Of a stretch of DNA of 37,421 nt, positions 17,651 to 25,218 are shown piece after piece (position 1 is the first letter of the stretch; every line of letters begins with the position of its first letter). The stretch is from Pelistega sp. Lineage in GTDB: Bacteria; Pseudomonadota; Gammaproteobacteria; Burkholderiales; Burkholderiaceae_B. Both the position numbers and the translations under genes were made by a program. The DNA lies in contig JAUNUI010000002.1 of assembly GCA_030538255.1 (NCBI GenBank), positions 47,762 to 85,182 of the forward strand, written 5' to 3'. Below the pieces are notes generated by a model, which was not told where the DNA came from, searched no databases, and worked only from the letters and a program-made list of their open reading frames with translations.

Positions 17651-18973
17651 TTAAAAGACGAAATAGAACACGCCTGAGATAACCACACCAGATAGCAATA
17701 AGACAAATAAGCAAAAGCCCATAATATCTTTCGCTTTAAGCCCTGCAATCGCTAGCGCTGGTAAGGCCCAGAACGGTTGAATCATATTCGTCCAGGCATC
17801 ACCCCAAGCAATTGTCATTGCCATTTTGGCTTGATCCAAGCTACCACCAATCGCGTTCACCGCTTCAATCATGACGGGCGCTTGCACCGCCCATTGACCG
17901 CCGCCACTTGGGATAAAGAAGTTCACAATACCCGCACTTAAGAAGGCAAGCACGTAGAATGAGTCTTCAGAAGCCGCGCTGACAAATAGATTGGTAATAT
18001 TAGCCGCTAAACCTGAGTTGACCATCATGGCCATAATCGCGGCATAGAATGGGAACTGGACCAAGATTGGACCAACCCCACGTACAGCCTCATCAACCGC
18101 ATCAATAAAGTTACGTGGTGTTTTATGTAACACGACAGCCGCAAAGAAAAAGATGAAGTTAATAATATTCAGATTGAGATCGAAACCCTTGGTGTAAAAA
18201 TAATGCACCACATAGGCTAAACCACATGCACCAATCACATAATTGAGCCAAGCACTATGCTCAAGGCGCTCTGCTGGAGTCATGACAGCTGGCTTTGGTG
18301 TTGGTTCAGGCTCCTCCAATTTCGCTTTATCAACGATGATGCGGTCCTTAGGGGCTGGATGCATGAAGTAGTTAAGCAAGGGAATCGCCACCAGTAGAAT
18401 GCCACAAATCAACAAGTTGCCGAATGTGAAAATTGTGTCGGTGGTTGGGATGATGCCAATCTGCGCAGCGTAAGGATGACCTTCAGTTGCAATGCTCAGG
18501 GGAATTGAGCCGGCAATACCGCCGTGCCACACCAAAAAACCACTATAACTACTGGCAATCAGCAGGCGGTAGTCGGTATCTGTGCGCTGACGAGCGACCT
18601 CTTTCGCAATCAATACACCCAAGACCAAACCGAAACCCCAGTTAATCCAACAAGCAACTGCGGATACAAAAGACACCATGATAATGGCGCCACCCGCTGT
18701 TTTAGGCGCGGCCGCAAGTGCCTGAAGGAGCGATTTGAATAAAGGACTCTTAGCCATCACATGACCACATAAGAGCACCATCGCCATCTGTAAAGTGAAG
18801 GCTAATAGACCCCAAAAACCATTACCGAAATAGGTCACCATCTCAATGACGCTTGAGTCAGTTGTGCCCCAACCCAGAAGGAATACTAATAAGGTTAATA
18901 AAATCACAAAAATAAAGGCGTCCGGTAAATAGCGCTCCATTAATTTTGTGGATAAATTCGTGAGAAATTTCAC
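17651..18973 (-). CDS. atoE: AtoE-family short-chain fatty acid transporter
   Basis: A 440-residue inner-membrane carrier of the AtoE (short-chain fatty acid:H+ symport) family, with about ten to twelve hydrophobic segments and a central hydrophilic loop (about 205-240, PKDRIIVDKAKLEEPEPTPK). Typical segments are WINWGFGLVLGVLIAKEVAR, the SYSGFLVWHGGIAGSIPL half-site and NFFIPSGGGQWAVQAPVMIE, whose glycine-rich motif is diagnostic. It should import acetoacetate, butyrate or similar acids. No ato catabolic genes are adjacent; it stands alone, divergent from gltS across a 480-bp repeat-bearing spacer. The two acyl-CoA thioesterases are too distant to imply a pathway. Family assignment is secure, substrate is inferred. 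Confidence 0.93.
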   Translation of the reverse strand: MKFLTNLSTKLMERYLPDAFIFVILLTLLVFLLGWGTTDSSVIEMVTYFGNGFWGLLAFTLQMAMVLLCGHVMAKSPLFKSLLQALAAAPKTAGGAIIMVSFVSAVACWINWGFGLVLGVLIAKEVARQRTDTDYRLLIASSYSGFLVWHGGIAGSIPLSIATEGHPYAAQIGIIPTTDTIFTFGNLLICGILLVAIPLLNYFMHPAPKDRIIVDKAKLEEPEPTPKPAVMTPAERLEHSAWLNYVIGACGLAYVVHYFYTKGFDLNLNIINFIFFFAAVVLHKTPRNFIDAVDEAVRGVGPILVQFPFYAAIMAMMVNSGLAANITNLFVSAASEDSFYVLAFLSAGIVNFFIPSGGGQWAVQAPVMIEAVNAIGGSLDQAKMAMTIAWGDAWTNMIQPFWALPALAIAGLKAKDIMGFCLFVLLLSGVVISGVFYFVF

Positions 18974-19453
18974 AATACGTCTCCTACATTAAATTCAAAT
19001 TAATAAGTGCCGCTATAGTAACTAAGAAACCCTAGGAAAAGCAAGGTTAAATGTTGTTATACGAAACCTTACTTATCATGTGCTTATGTATGACTTGAAT
19101 GCTGGCCACGAATTAGTGGATTAGGCTTGTCACGAATTGGCGGATTACGACGGCGCTTATTACACTTGAACTTGCCTCAACTGTGCTTATCATGACTGAG
19201 TTGATTACAATTGCACTTATTACGATTGTGCTGATTACAGCTGCGTTGATTATGGCTGTGCCGATTACGACTGAACTTATAGCGACTGTGCTGATTACGC
19301 TTATTTTAATGACAGAATCAAGTCCTTCTATATATTTACACTTAAAATTATTTCTAATTTAATTAGTAATGCAGTCCCTCAATAAGGAAGCACCTAGGGT
19401 TTCTACCCAAATAAATTTGTTAAAATAGCCAAAAAATTTTATAAGGACTTCCT
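18974..19453. other. Divergent atoE / gltS promoter region
   Basis: This 480-bp spacer separates two divergent transporter genes. Its middle is a 15-bp minisatellite (19141-19305). Towards gltS the DNA is AT-rich; TAAAAT at 19421-19426 could be a -10 element and AAGGA at 19443-19447 is the gltS Shine-Dalgarno. No gene is supported. Confidence 0.6.
19141..19305. repeat. 15-bp degenerate tandem repeat, about 11 units
   Basis: Eleven consecutive 15-bp units run from 19141, all variants of CTGATTACGACTGTG (for example starts at 19201, 19216, 19231, 19246, 19261, 19276). TTA or TTG at unit positions 4-6 and CTG near the end are best preserved. Units differ by several bases, so the array is old, or copies were added and diverged. 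The 15-bp period is not an exact helical multiple, so regularly phased protein binding is not implied. Confidence 0.88.
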
Positions 19454-20728
19454 ATGGAAATCACTCTTAACGGCTACTACACCTTAATCTTAGCGACCTT
19501 GGTCTTATTATTTGGACGCTTTCTGGTGGTTCGCATTAAGTTTCTTTCAAATTACAATATTCCTGAGCCTGTGGCGGGTGGCTTAGTGGCAGGGATGATT
19601 ATCTTTGCCTTAAAAACCTTCTTTGATATTTCATTCGTCTTTAATGCTCAGCTGCAGACAGCTTTCATGCTGATGTTCTTCGCTTCTATTGGTTTAAGCG
19701 CTGATTTTAACAAGCTTAAAGTAGGTGGCTTTCCCCTACTGATTTTCACAATTATTGTGTCGGTATTTATTGTTTTACAGAATACTGTCGGTATCACCAT
19801 GGCGAGCCTATTAGGGCTAGACCCTCTGCTGGGCTTAGTCACTGGCTCAATCACCTTAACTGGCGGCCATGGCACAGCGGGTGCTTGGGGCCCTATCCTT
19901 GAGCAGAAGTTTGGCATCACGGGCGCCACGACCTTAGGCATTGCCACCGCGACTTTTGGCTTAGTGGCAGGCGGAATGATTGGTGGTCCTGTTGCCAAGT
20001 ATCTCTTGAAAAAGATGAAGCATGACCCGCTACCTAAGCCAGTTAATCCAACCCCCTTGGAACAAGTGGCAGCTGACCAGTCTCTCTATAGTACACAGCA
20101 TAGTGAACATGCGACGGATAAAGAAGCCATGTTCGATAAGCCCGATGAGATTCGTAAGATTACCGCCTCATCGACCATTGAAACCCTTGCCCTTTTTGCC
20201 GCTTGCTTGGCCTTCGCCGATATTATGACGCAAGTCGGTCATGGCACCTTCTTTGAACTACCGACCTTCGTCTGGGCCTTAATGTGTGGCGTGATTTTAC
20301 GTAATATCCTCACCCACTTTTTTAACTTCGATATGTTCGACCGCGCCATTGATGTCTTTGGTAATGCCTCGCTCTCCTTGTTCTTAGCCATGGCCCTGCT
20401 GTCCTTGCGCTTATGGGAATTGGTCGATTTAGCCCTGCCTGTGCTGGTGATTCTCGTGGTGCAAGTGGTAGTGATGATGCTGTATGCGGCTTTCATCACC
20501 TATCGCTTTATGGGTAAGGATTATGATGCGGTGATTCTTGCGGCAGGTCATTGTGGCTTCGGCTTAGGGGCGACACCGACTGCGGTGGCCAATATGCAAG
20601 CCGTGACCGATCGCTATGGTCCATCGTATAAGGCTTTCTTGATTGTGCCGATTGTCGGGGCCTTCTTTGTGGATTTAGTGAATGCGACGATTCTGCAGAT
20701 CTTCACGCAGTTGCCGTTCTTGCAGTAG
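19454..20728 (+). CDS. gltS: Sodium/glutamate symporter GltS
   Basis: A 424-residue inner-membrane Na+/glutamate symporter of the ESS family. It is made of two inverted halves, each with re-entrant loops. Signatures are YNIPEPVAGGLVAG (about 35-48), MLMFFASIGLSADF (72-85), LTGGHGTAGAWGP (about 136-148, a re-entrant loop) and AAGHCGFGLGATPTAVANMQ in the second half. A hydrophilic loop at about 192-240 separates the halves and is longer than in E. coli GltS (about 400 residues in all). AAGGA precedes the ATG. It is a single gene, divergent from atoE and convergent with the small hypothetical gene downstream. Confidence 0.97.
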   Translation: MEITLNGYYTLILATLVLLFGRFLVVRIKFLSNYNIPEPVAGGLVAGMIIFALKTFFDISFVFNAQLQTAFMLMFFASIGLSADFNKLKVGGFPLLIFTIIVSVFIVLQNTVGITMASLLGLDPLLGLVTGSITLTGGHGTAGAWGPILEQKFGITGATTLGIATATFGLVAGGMIGGPVAKYLLKKMKHDPLPKPVNPTPLEQVAADQSLYSTQHSEHATDKEAMFDKPDEIRKITASSTIETLALFAACLAFADIMTQVGHGTFFELPTFVWALMCGVILRNILTHFFNFDMFDRAIDVFGNASLSLFLAMALLSLRLWELVDLALPVLVILVVQVVVMMLYAAFITYRFMGKDYDAVILAAGHCGFGLGATPTAVANMQAVTDRYGPSYKAFLIVPIVGAFFVDLVNATILQIFTQLPFLQ

Positions 20729-20780
20729 TAGTGTTTGAATAAGCTTGTGGCCCAAGATAGCTCGACTTTCTGGCCCAAGC

Positions 20781-21059
20781 TTAGTTATCTGATGGTACAC
20801 GCTGCCCTGTGGCCCGATAGTTTGAGATCGCTTGATTGAGCTTATCAATCATCGCGCGCAATTGCGTCGAGTCTGTTCGGTCAAGCCCCATCATATAGAG
20901 GCGAATACGGTACTGACTACTAAATAAAGCCTGTTGCTGCTTAGGAACTGTAGTTTCTTGCAAAATACCGCGATAGACAATCGATAAGGCTTCCATCGCC
21001 CACTGACACTCCTCGAGCAAGGCGGTGTTGAGAGGGCGTGATTTTTTGCGACTTACCAC
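20781..21059 (-). CDS. Small hypothetical protein, coupled to lipoprotein gene
   Basis: A 92-residue protein starting at GTG (codons M-V-S-R-K-K), overlapping the last 7 bases of the upstream lipoprotein gene. No signal peptide or membrane segment is visible; it begins with a basic stretch and is predicted mostly helical (TALLEECQWAMEALSIVYRG, QLRAMIDKLNQAI). I recognise no family. The tight overlap in the same direction supports a true coding pair with translational coupling. Convergent with gltS across about 50 bp containing AAGCTTG and CAAGCTT as a weak inverted repeat. Confidence 0.65.
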   Translation of the reverse strand: MVSRKKSRPLNTALLEECQWAMEALSIVYRGILQETTVPKQQQALFSSQYRIRLYMMGLDRTDSTQLRAMIDKLNQAISNYRATGQRVPSDN

Positions 21060-21301
21060 CAGCTACGGCGCCCCATTCGCAGGGATTGTGCGCGATTTAA
21101 GCGCGCGGCTTCTTGTCGAGCGTATTCTTTCTCATCTTTATCATAAGACCCCTCGTACATACAACGAGAGCGATTCCCAGTACATTCATCCACACGATTC
21201 TGTGCCGTTGACTCGAGTCGAGATAGCGGAGAACCACAAGCCGTCATAAGCGCGGCAAGAAACAAGACTAGGGCTGAACGGCTTAAGGCTGAAGTGAACA
21301 T
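21053..21301 (-). CDS. Small lipoprotein
   Basis: An 82-residue predicted lipoprotein. The start chosen is the ATG at 21299-21301, which has GAAGGA about 8 bases upstream and opens a clear type II signal peptide (MFTSALSRSALVLFLAALMTAC); the lipidated Cys is C22. The frame is open for 59 more codons upstream, but that extension has no Shine-Dalgarno and would bury the signal. The mature part is short and polar with two further Cys residues (VDECTGNRSRCMYEGSYD), perhaps a disulfide, and an Arg-rich end. It overlaps the downstream small gene. Function unknown. Confidence 0.75.
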   Translation of the reverse strand: MFTSALSRSALVLFLAALMTACGSPLSRLESTAQNRVDECTGNRSRCMYEGSYDKDEKEYARQEAARLNRAQSLRMGRRSWW

Positions 21302-21688
21302 ATTTATTCCTTCCGTAAGATGAATTGCATACGCTATTTTAGAGCTTTTGAGGCCTGGGTCAACATGGGAGCAAGGAAATTTTGAATCCTTTGCAATCAA
21401 ATTTAAAATAAACAAATAAATAACCACATTCACTAAAAGCAATATCTTGCCACTGCCCATATCAGCAAGCAATTTCACCCACTACGCTACCCACAAATTC
21501 AATTAAGCAGTGGTCAATTTTCAATTGCCGTTATCACTATCCACCCCCTCTCAATGATTTCCCTAGATTCCACTTCCCACCAGCTAGGCTATGATAGCTA
21601 TTAAGCTTCTAATACCTGTGCGCTGATATCTGCGCGCTAATTCCCATTTACTGACCCCAGCACGGTTATGCGCCTATAAGGATCTCAC

Positions 21689-22672
21689 ATGAAACGTCGA
21701 ACGATATTACGCAGTATGGCTTTAGGGACTATAGCGACTCCCTTCAGCTTAGCGCTGACGGCGGCACCAGCGACTCGGGCTTTTGCCCAAGGAAGTGAGC
21801 AAGCGAAGATTCAAGCATGGATTGAGGTGTTTGCTCAATTGGCGCCTGATACGGCCGTCAGTCTGGTGGTGGAGGATAAGGCAGGACGCCAGCTGTACGC
21901 GCATCAGGCGGATAAGCCGCTGTTTATCGGCAGTTCAATGAAGACCTTTATTCTGGCGCAATTTTTGCGTGAGGTGGAGGCTGGGCGTCTGTCTGAGGAT
22001 GCGCAATTTGGGGTGGGGCCCGAGGTGTGGTCGATTGCCAGTCCTGTGTTTCAACACCTTGAGGGCACGACCACTGGGCGTAGTATTCTGGAGGCGATGA
22101 TTCAGCACAGTGATAATACGGCGACGGATGTGGCGATGCAGGCGGCGGGGGTGGATAAAATACGTCAGCTGATTAAGGAGGCGGGTCTTACGCATACATC
22201 AATTCCAGACTCAACACGGAAGTTTTTTTCCTATCTGGCAGGGGCTGACAATGGCACCGATATTGGTTGGAACGGCATCTTGGATCTGTATAAGGATATT
22301 TTTCCTGGTAAGCCGCGCCATGCGGTGAATGCAGAGCAGTCCATGCTCAGCACGGCGCATGAAATGTGTCACTGGTATAAACTGGCTTTGGAGGGTAAGT
22401 TCTTTGCGCAAGCCGACACGCTCGCTGAGTTTAAGCGGATTTCGATGAACACCCGCATGGTGCCTGCGGATACCCTGGCCTATGCTAAGGGCGGCAGCAT
22501 TGATTGGGAAGGCTTTCATTGTTTTTGTCTTGCGGGGCAAATGCTGCAACACGAGCGTAAAACCACCTTCTGCTTTATTATCAACTGGGAAGGGCCTGAC
22601 GAGGAAGTAACACAGGTCTTTGATCGCTACTATGCGAGCGGTGCGAAGGTATTGGCGGGGATTGGGCAATGA
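21689..22672 (+). CDS. Exported class A beta-lactamase-like serine hydrolase
   Basis: A 327-residue protein of the beta-lactamase/DD-peptidase fold. The N-terminus has twin Arg (MKRRTILRS), a hydrophobic stretch and an AFAQ cleavage site near residue 34, so export is likely, possibly through Tat. Active-site motifs are visible: S82-S-M-K85 (SxxK), S141-D-N143 (SDN) and K267-G-G269 (K[ST]G variant). I cannot place the class A Glu166 omega-loop motif (ExxLN) with confidence, so it may not be an efficient beta-lactamase and could be a penicillin-interactive or esterase-type hydrolase. It is a single gene. The window shows no AmpR-type regulator beside it. Confidence 0.88.
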   Translation: MKRRTILRSMALGTIATPFSLALTAAPATRAFAQGSEQAKIQAWIEVFAQLAPDTAVSLVVEDKAGRQLYAHQADKPLFIGSSMKTFILAQFLREVEAGRLSEDAQFGVGPEVWSIASPVFQHLEGTTTGRSILEAMIQHSDNTATDVAMQAAGVDKIRQLIKEAGLTHTSIPDSTRKFFSYLAGADNGTDIGWNGILDLYKDIFPGKPRHAVNAEQSMLSTAHEMCHWYKLALEGKFFAQADTLAEFKRISMNTRMVPADTLAYAKGGSIDWEGFHCFCLAGQMLQHERKTTFCFIINWEGPDEEVTQVFDRYYASGAKVLAGIGQ

Positions 22673-22758
22673 GATAGTGTGCAACAAGAGGATAGTGAAC
22701 CCTATAATCAACTAGATAAGGATTAACGCGGCTTGAACCGCATCACTAAGGACGAGAC

Positions 22759-24978
22759 ATGCAACTGGCAAGCAATCAAGAACTACAACCCAACGAGCAG
22801 CAATTGCTCGATGCGATATTGGCAGAGCATATCGACAAAGAAGGCAATCTCTTGCCTATCTTGCATGCTATTCAGGACGCGCTCGGTTTCATCCCTGAGA
22901 CCCTAATTACGCCCTTGGCCGAAGCGCTTAATCTTACCAGCGCGGAGGTTTTTGGAGTCATCAGTTTCTATACACACTTCAGATTGCAGCCCTGTAACGA
23001 GATTCATATTGAGTATTGCCGAGCGGAGGCTTGTCAGGCACGCGGAGCCACCGAACTTGAGCAAGCGTTGACACAATGGCTACGGTCGCACCACCCCGAT
23101 GCAAGCCATGAAGCGGTGTATTGCTTAGGTCTATGTGCCCAAGGTCCCGCGGCAATGCTAAACCAGCAAGCACTGGCGCGCCTCACGCTAGACAAGCTCC
23201 AAGCTCAGATTCAGGCTCAAGGACAGATTAAGACTCAGACCCATACTCAGGTTCAGACTCAAGGACGGGATCAGACTCTGATTCAGACTCCAGCGCAAAT
23301 TCAGGCTCAGGCTGATGAACATGTCCCGGTTCAGGCCCAAACTCCAGCCCAAGCTCCAAGCTCAGATTGCAGGAGTCAACACATGCAAAGCATAAAGATG
23401 TATATCCCTATGGATTCTGCCGCCCTAGCAGTAGGTGCTGATGATTTAGTCGCCCCCATTCAAGCGATGGCCAAAGCAAGCAATACGCCTATTCAAATTA
23501 TTCGCACAGGTAGCCGAGGTCTGTTATGGCTTGAACCATTCATTGAAGTAGAATCTGCTCAGGGTCGTATCGGCTATGGTCCGGTTGCTGTCGAGGACCT
23601 ACCCAGCTTATTCGAATCAGGCTGGTTAGAAAATAAGCCGCAAGATAAACCGCAAGGTGAACCTCAAGATAAGCAACAAAGCGAACATCACCCCCTATGC
23701 CAAGGCCTAGTCGATGAAATTCCTTATCTCAAAAACCAAGAGCGCTTAACCTTCCAACGCGTGGGTATTATTGATCCCTTGAATAGCCAAGACTATGCTG
23801 AACATGGCGGCTGGCAAGGCCTGAAGAATGCCCTGAACATGCAAGGCGACGACATCATCGATACCGTCACGCAGTCAGGTCTACGCGGACGAGGCGGAGC
23901 TGCCTTCCCTACAGGTATTAAGTGGAAGACTGTACAACAAGCCGCAGGCGAGCAAAAGTACATCGTGGCCAATGCCGATGAGGGCGACTCAGGGACATTC
24001 TCCGACCGCATCCTGATGGAAGGCGATCCCTTTGCCCTGATTGAAGGCATGATTATCGCTGGCCTAGCGGTGAATGCTAGCCAAGGCTATATCTATGTGC
24101 GCTCTGAATATCCGCAGGCAATTTCGATGTTGGAAAAAGCCATCGCGATAGCGATAGAGCAGCGCTACTTAGGACAGAATATTTTAGGTTCGAACTACGA
24201 CTTTAATCTCGAAGTGAGAAAAGGCGCTGGCGCCTATATCTGTGGTGAAGAAACGTCCTTACTAGAAAGCCTCGAAGGTAAGCGTGGGGTGATTCGTTAT
24301 AAGCCACCTCTCCCCGCGATTAAAGGCTTTATGGGCATGCCGACCGTGGTGAATAACGTTGTGACCCTCGCTTCAATCCCACTTATTCTTGCAAAAGGCG
24401 CCGACTTTTATAAAGACTTTGGCCAAGGTAAGTCCTATGGCACCTTAGCCTTCCAGCTAACAGGTAATATCAAATATGGTGGTCTCGTAGAAAAAGCATT
24501 CGGTATAAGCTTAAAGGAACTACTCTACGACTATGGCGGTGGTAGCGACGATGGACAAGACTTAAAAGCGGCACAAGTCGGCGGTCCCTTAGGCGCATAT
24601 CTCTCTGAGAAGGAATGGGATACCCCCTTGGATTATGAGGCATATGCACAAATAGGTGCCATGATCGGTCATGGCGGCATTGTAGCTTTCGGCGAAAACA
24701 CCGATATGGCCAAGATGGCGGAGTATGCCATGCAGTTCTGCGCTATTGAGTCCTGTGGTAAGTGCACCCCCTGTCGCATTGGTTCCACCCGAGGCGTAGA
24801 AACCATCAGCAAAATCCGCCAAGGGATTCAGCCCCAAGAGAATCTGGCCTTATTGGAAGACTTGTGCCACACCATGATTGATGGTTCCTTATGTGCCTTA
24901 GGCGGTATGACCCCCTTCCCTGTCCTGTCGGCGCTGAAGAAATTCCCAGAGGAATTTGTTCAAGATGAAGCGTCGTGA
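22759..24978 (+). CDS. fdsB: Fused FdsG-FdsB: NAD-linked formate dehydrogenase gamma and beta subunits
   Basis: A 739-residue fusion of two subunits that are normally separate. Residues 1-147 are FdsG/NuoE-like with the thioredoxin-fold 2Fe-2S ligands C87, C92, C122 and C126. Residues 148-206 are a Gln-rich low-complexity linker. From M209 a complete FdsB follows: thioredoxin-like domain (VGADDLVAPI, GSRGLLWLEPFIEV), FMN site GLRGRGGAAFPTG (374-386), NAD-site region ANADEGDSGTF, and 4Fe-4S ligands C666, C669, C672 and C712. Together with FdsA it passes electrons from formate to NAD+. M209 has its own AGGAG at 23371-23375, so free FdsB may also be made. A second small polar insert (DKPQGEPQDKQQSEH, 296-310) lies in the beta part. 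Confidence 0.94.
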   Translation: MQLASNQELQPNEQQLLDAILAEHIDKEGNLLPILHAIQDALGFIPETLITPLAEALNLTSAEVFGVISFYTHFRLQPCNEIHIEYCRAEACQARGATELEQALTQWLRSHHPDASHEAVYCLGLCAQGPAAMLNQQALARLTLDKLQAQIQAQGQIKTQTHTQVQTQGRDQTLIQTPAQIQAQADEHVPVQAQTPAQAPSSDCRSQHMQSIKMYIPMDSAALAVGADDLVAPIQAMAKASNTPIQIIRTGSRGLLWLEPFIEVESAQGRIGYGPVAVEDLPSLFESGWLENKPQDKPQGEPQDKQQSEHHPLCQGLVDEIPYLKNQERLTFQRVGIIDPLNSQDYAEHGGWQGLKNALNMQGDDIIDTVTQSGLRGRGGAAFPTGIKWKTVQQAAGEQKYIVANADEGDSGTFSDRILMEGDPFALIEGMIIAGLAVNASQGYIYVRSEYPQAISMLEKAIAIAIEQRYLGQNILGSNYDFNLEVRKGAGAYICGEETSLLESLEGKRGVIRYKPPLPAIKGFMGMPTVVNNVVTLASIPLILAKGADFYKDFGQGKSYGTLAFQLTGNIKYGGLVEKAFGISLKELLYDYGGGSDDGQDLKAAQVGGPLGAYLSEKEWDTPLDYEAYAQIGAMIGHGGIVAFGENTDMAKMAEYAMQFCAIESCGKCTPCRIGSTRGVETISKIRQGIQPQENLALLEDLCHTMIDGSLCALGGMTPFPVLSALKKFPEEFVQDEAS
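23200..23376 (+). repeat. 6-bp-unit coding repeat: Gln-rich linker between FdsG and FdsB
   Basis: Runs of CAGRCT, CAGATT and CAGGCT hexamers, partly interrupted, encode residues 148-206 (Q-A, Q-T and Q-I pairs). The repeat occupies the place of the expected fdsG-fdsB junction. Composition and repetitiveness match the minisatellites in other spacers of this window, suggesting that repeat growth removed the fdsG stop and joined the frames. Confidence 0.85.
23371..23385 (+). promoter_or_regulatory. Internal Shine-Dalgarno and ATG for FdsB
   Basis: AGGAG at 23371-23375 is followed after 7 bases by an in-frame ATG at 23383-23385, codon 209 of the fusion, exactly where the FdsB homology begins. 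It appears to be the original fdsB start. Internal initiation would give a 531-residue FdsB, a normal length for the subunit. Confidence 0.65.
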
Positions 24979-25218
24979 TAGGAAGTCTGATAAGTCTGAT
25001 GGTGAGACATGAGTAAGGACGCAATGGCAATTACACTACAGAGATACGCCGCAAGGAAATTGCAGTGCTAAATTACAGGACTAATTAATGACGATTCAAA
25101 TAGCGGCAAAATTCATGCCTATAGCAATGTTAGCAATGAATACAGAGCATCAATAGACAAAGTATCAATAGATAAAGTATAAATCTAAAATAAAAACAAT
25201 AATCATAGGAGCAGACAA
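24979..25218. other. Expanded gap inside the formate dehydrogenase operon
   Basis: 240 bp separate the fused fdsGB gene from fdsA, much more than is usual in fds operons. A 22-codon frame at 25088-25156 has AGGA upstream but no recognisable product. AAAGTATCAATAGA-like words repeat near 25158-25183. No terminator or strong promoter is evident, so cotranscription remains likely. Confidence 0.5.

Noticed and set aside
21302-21478. 59-residue extension of the small lipoprotein
   Set aside because: A lipoprotein signal with its own Shine-Dalgarno starts at 21301; the upstream frame would bury it.
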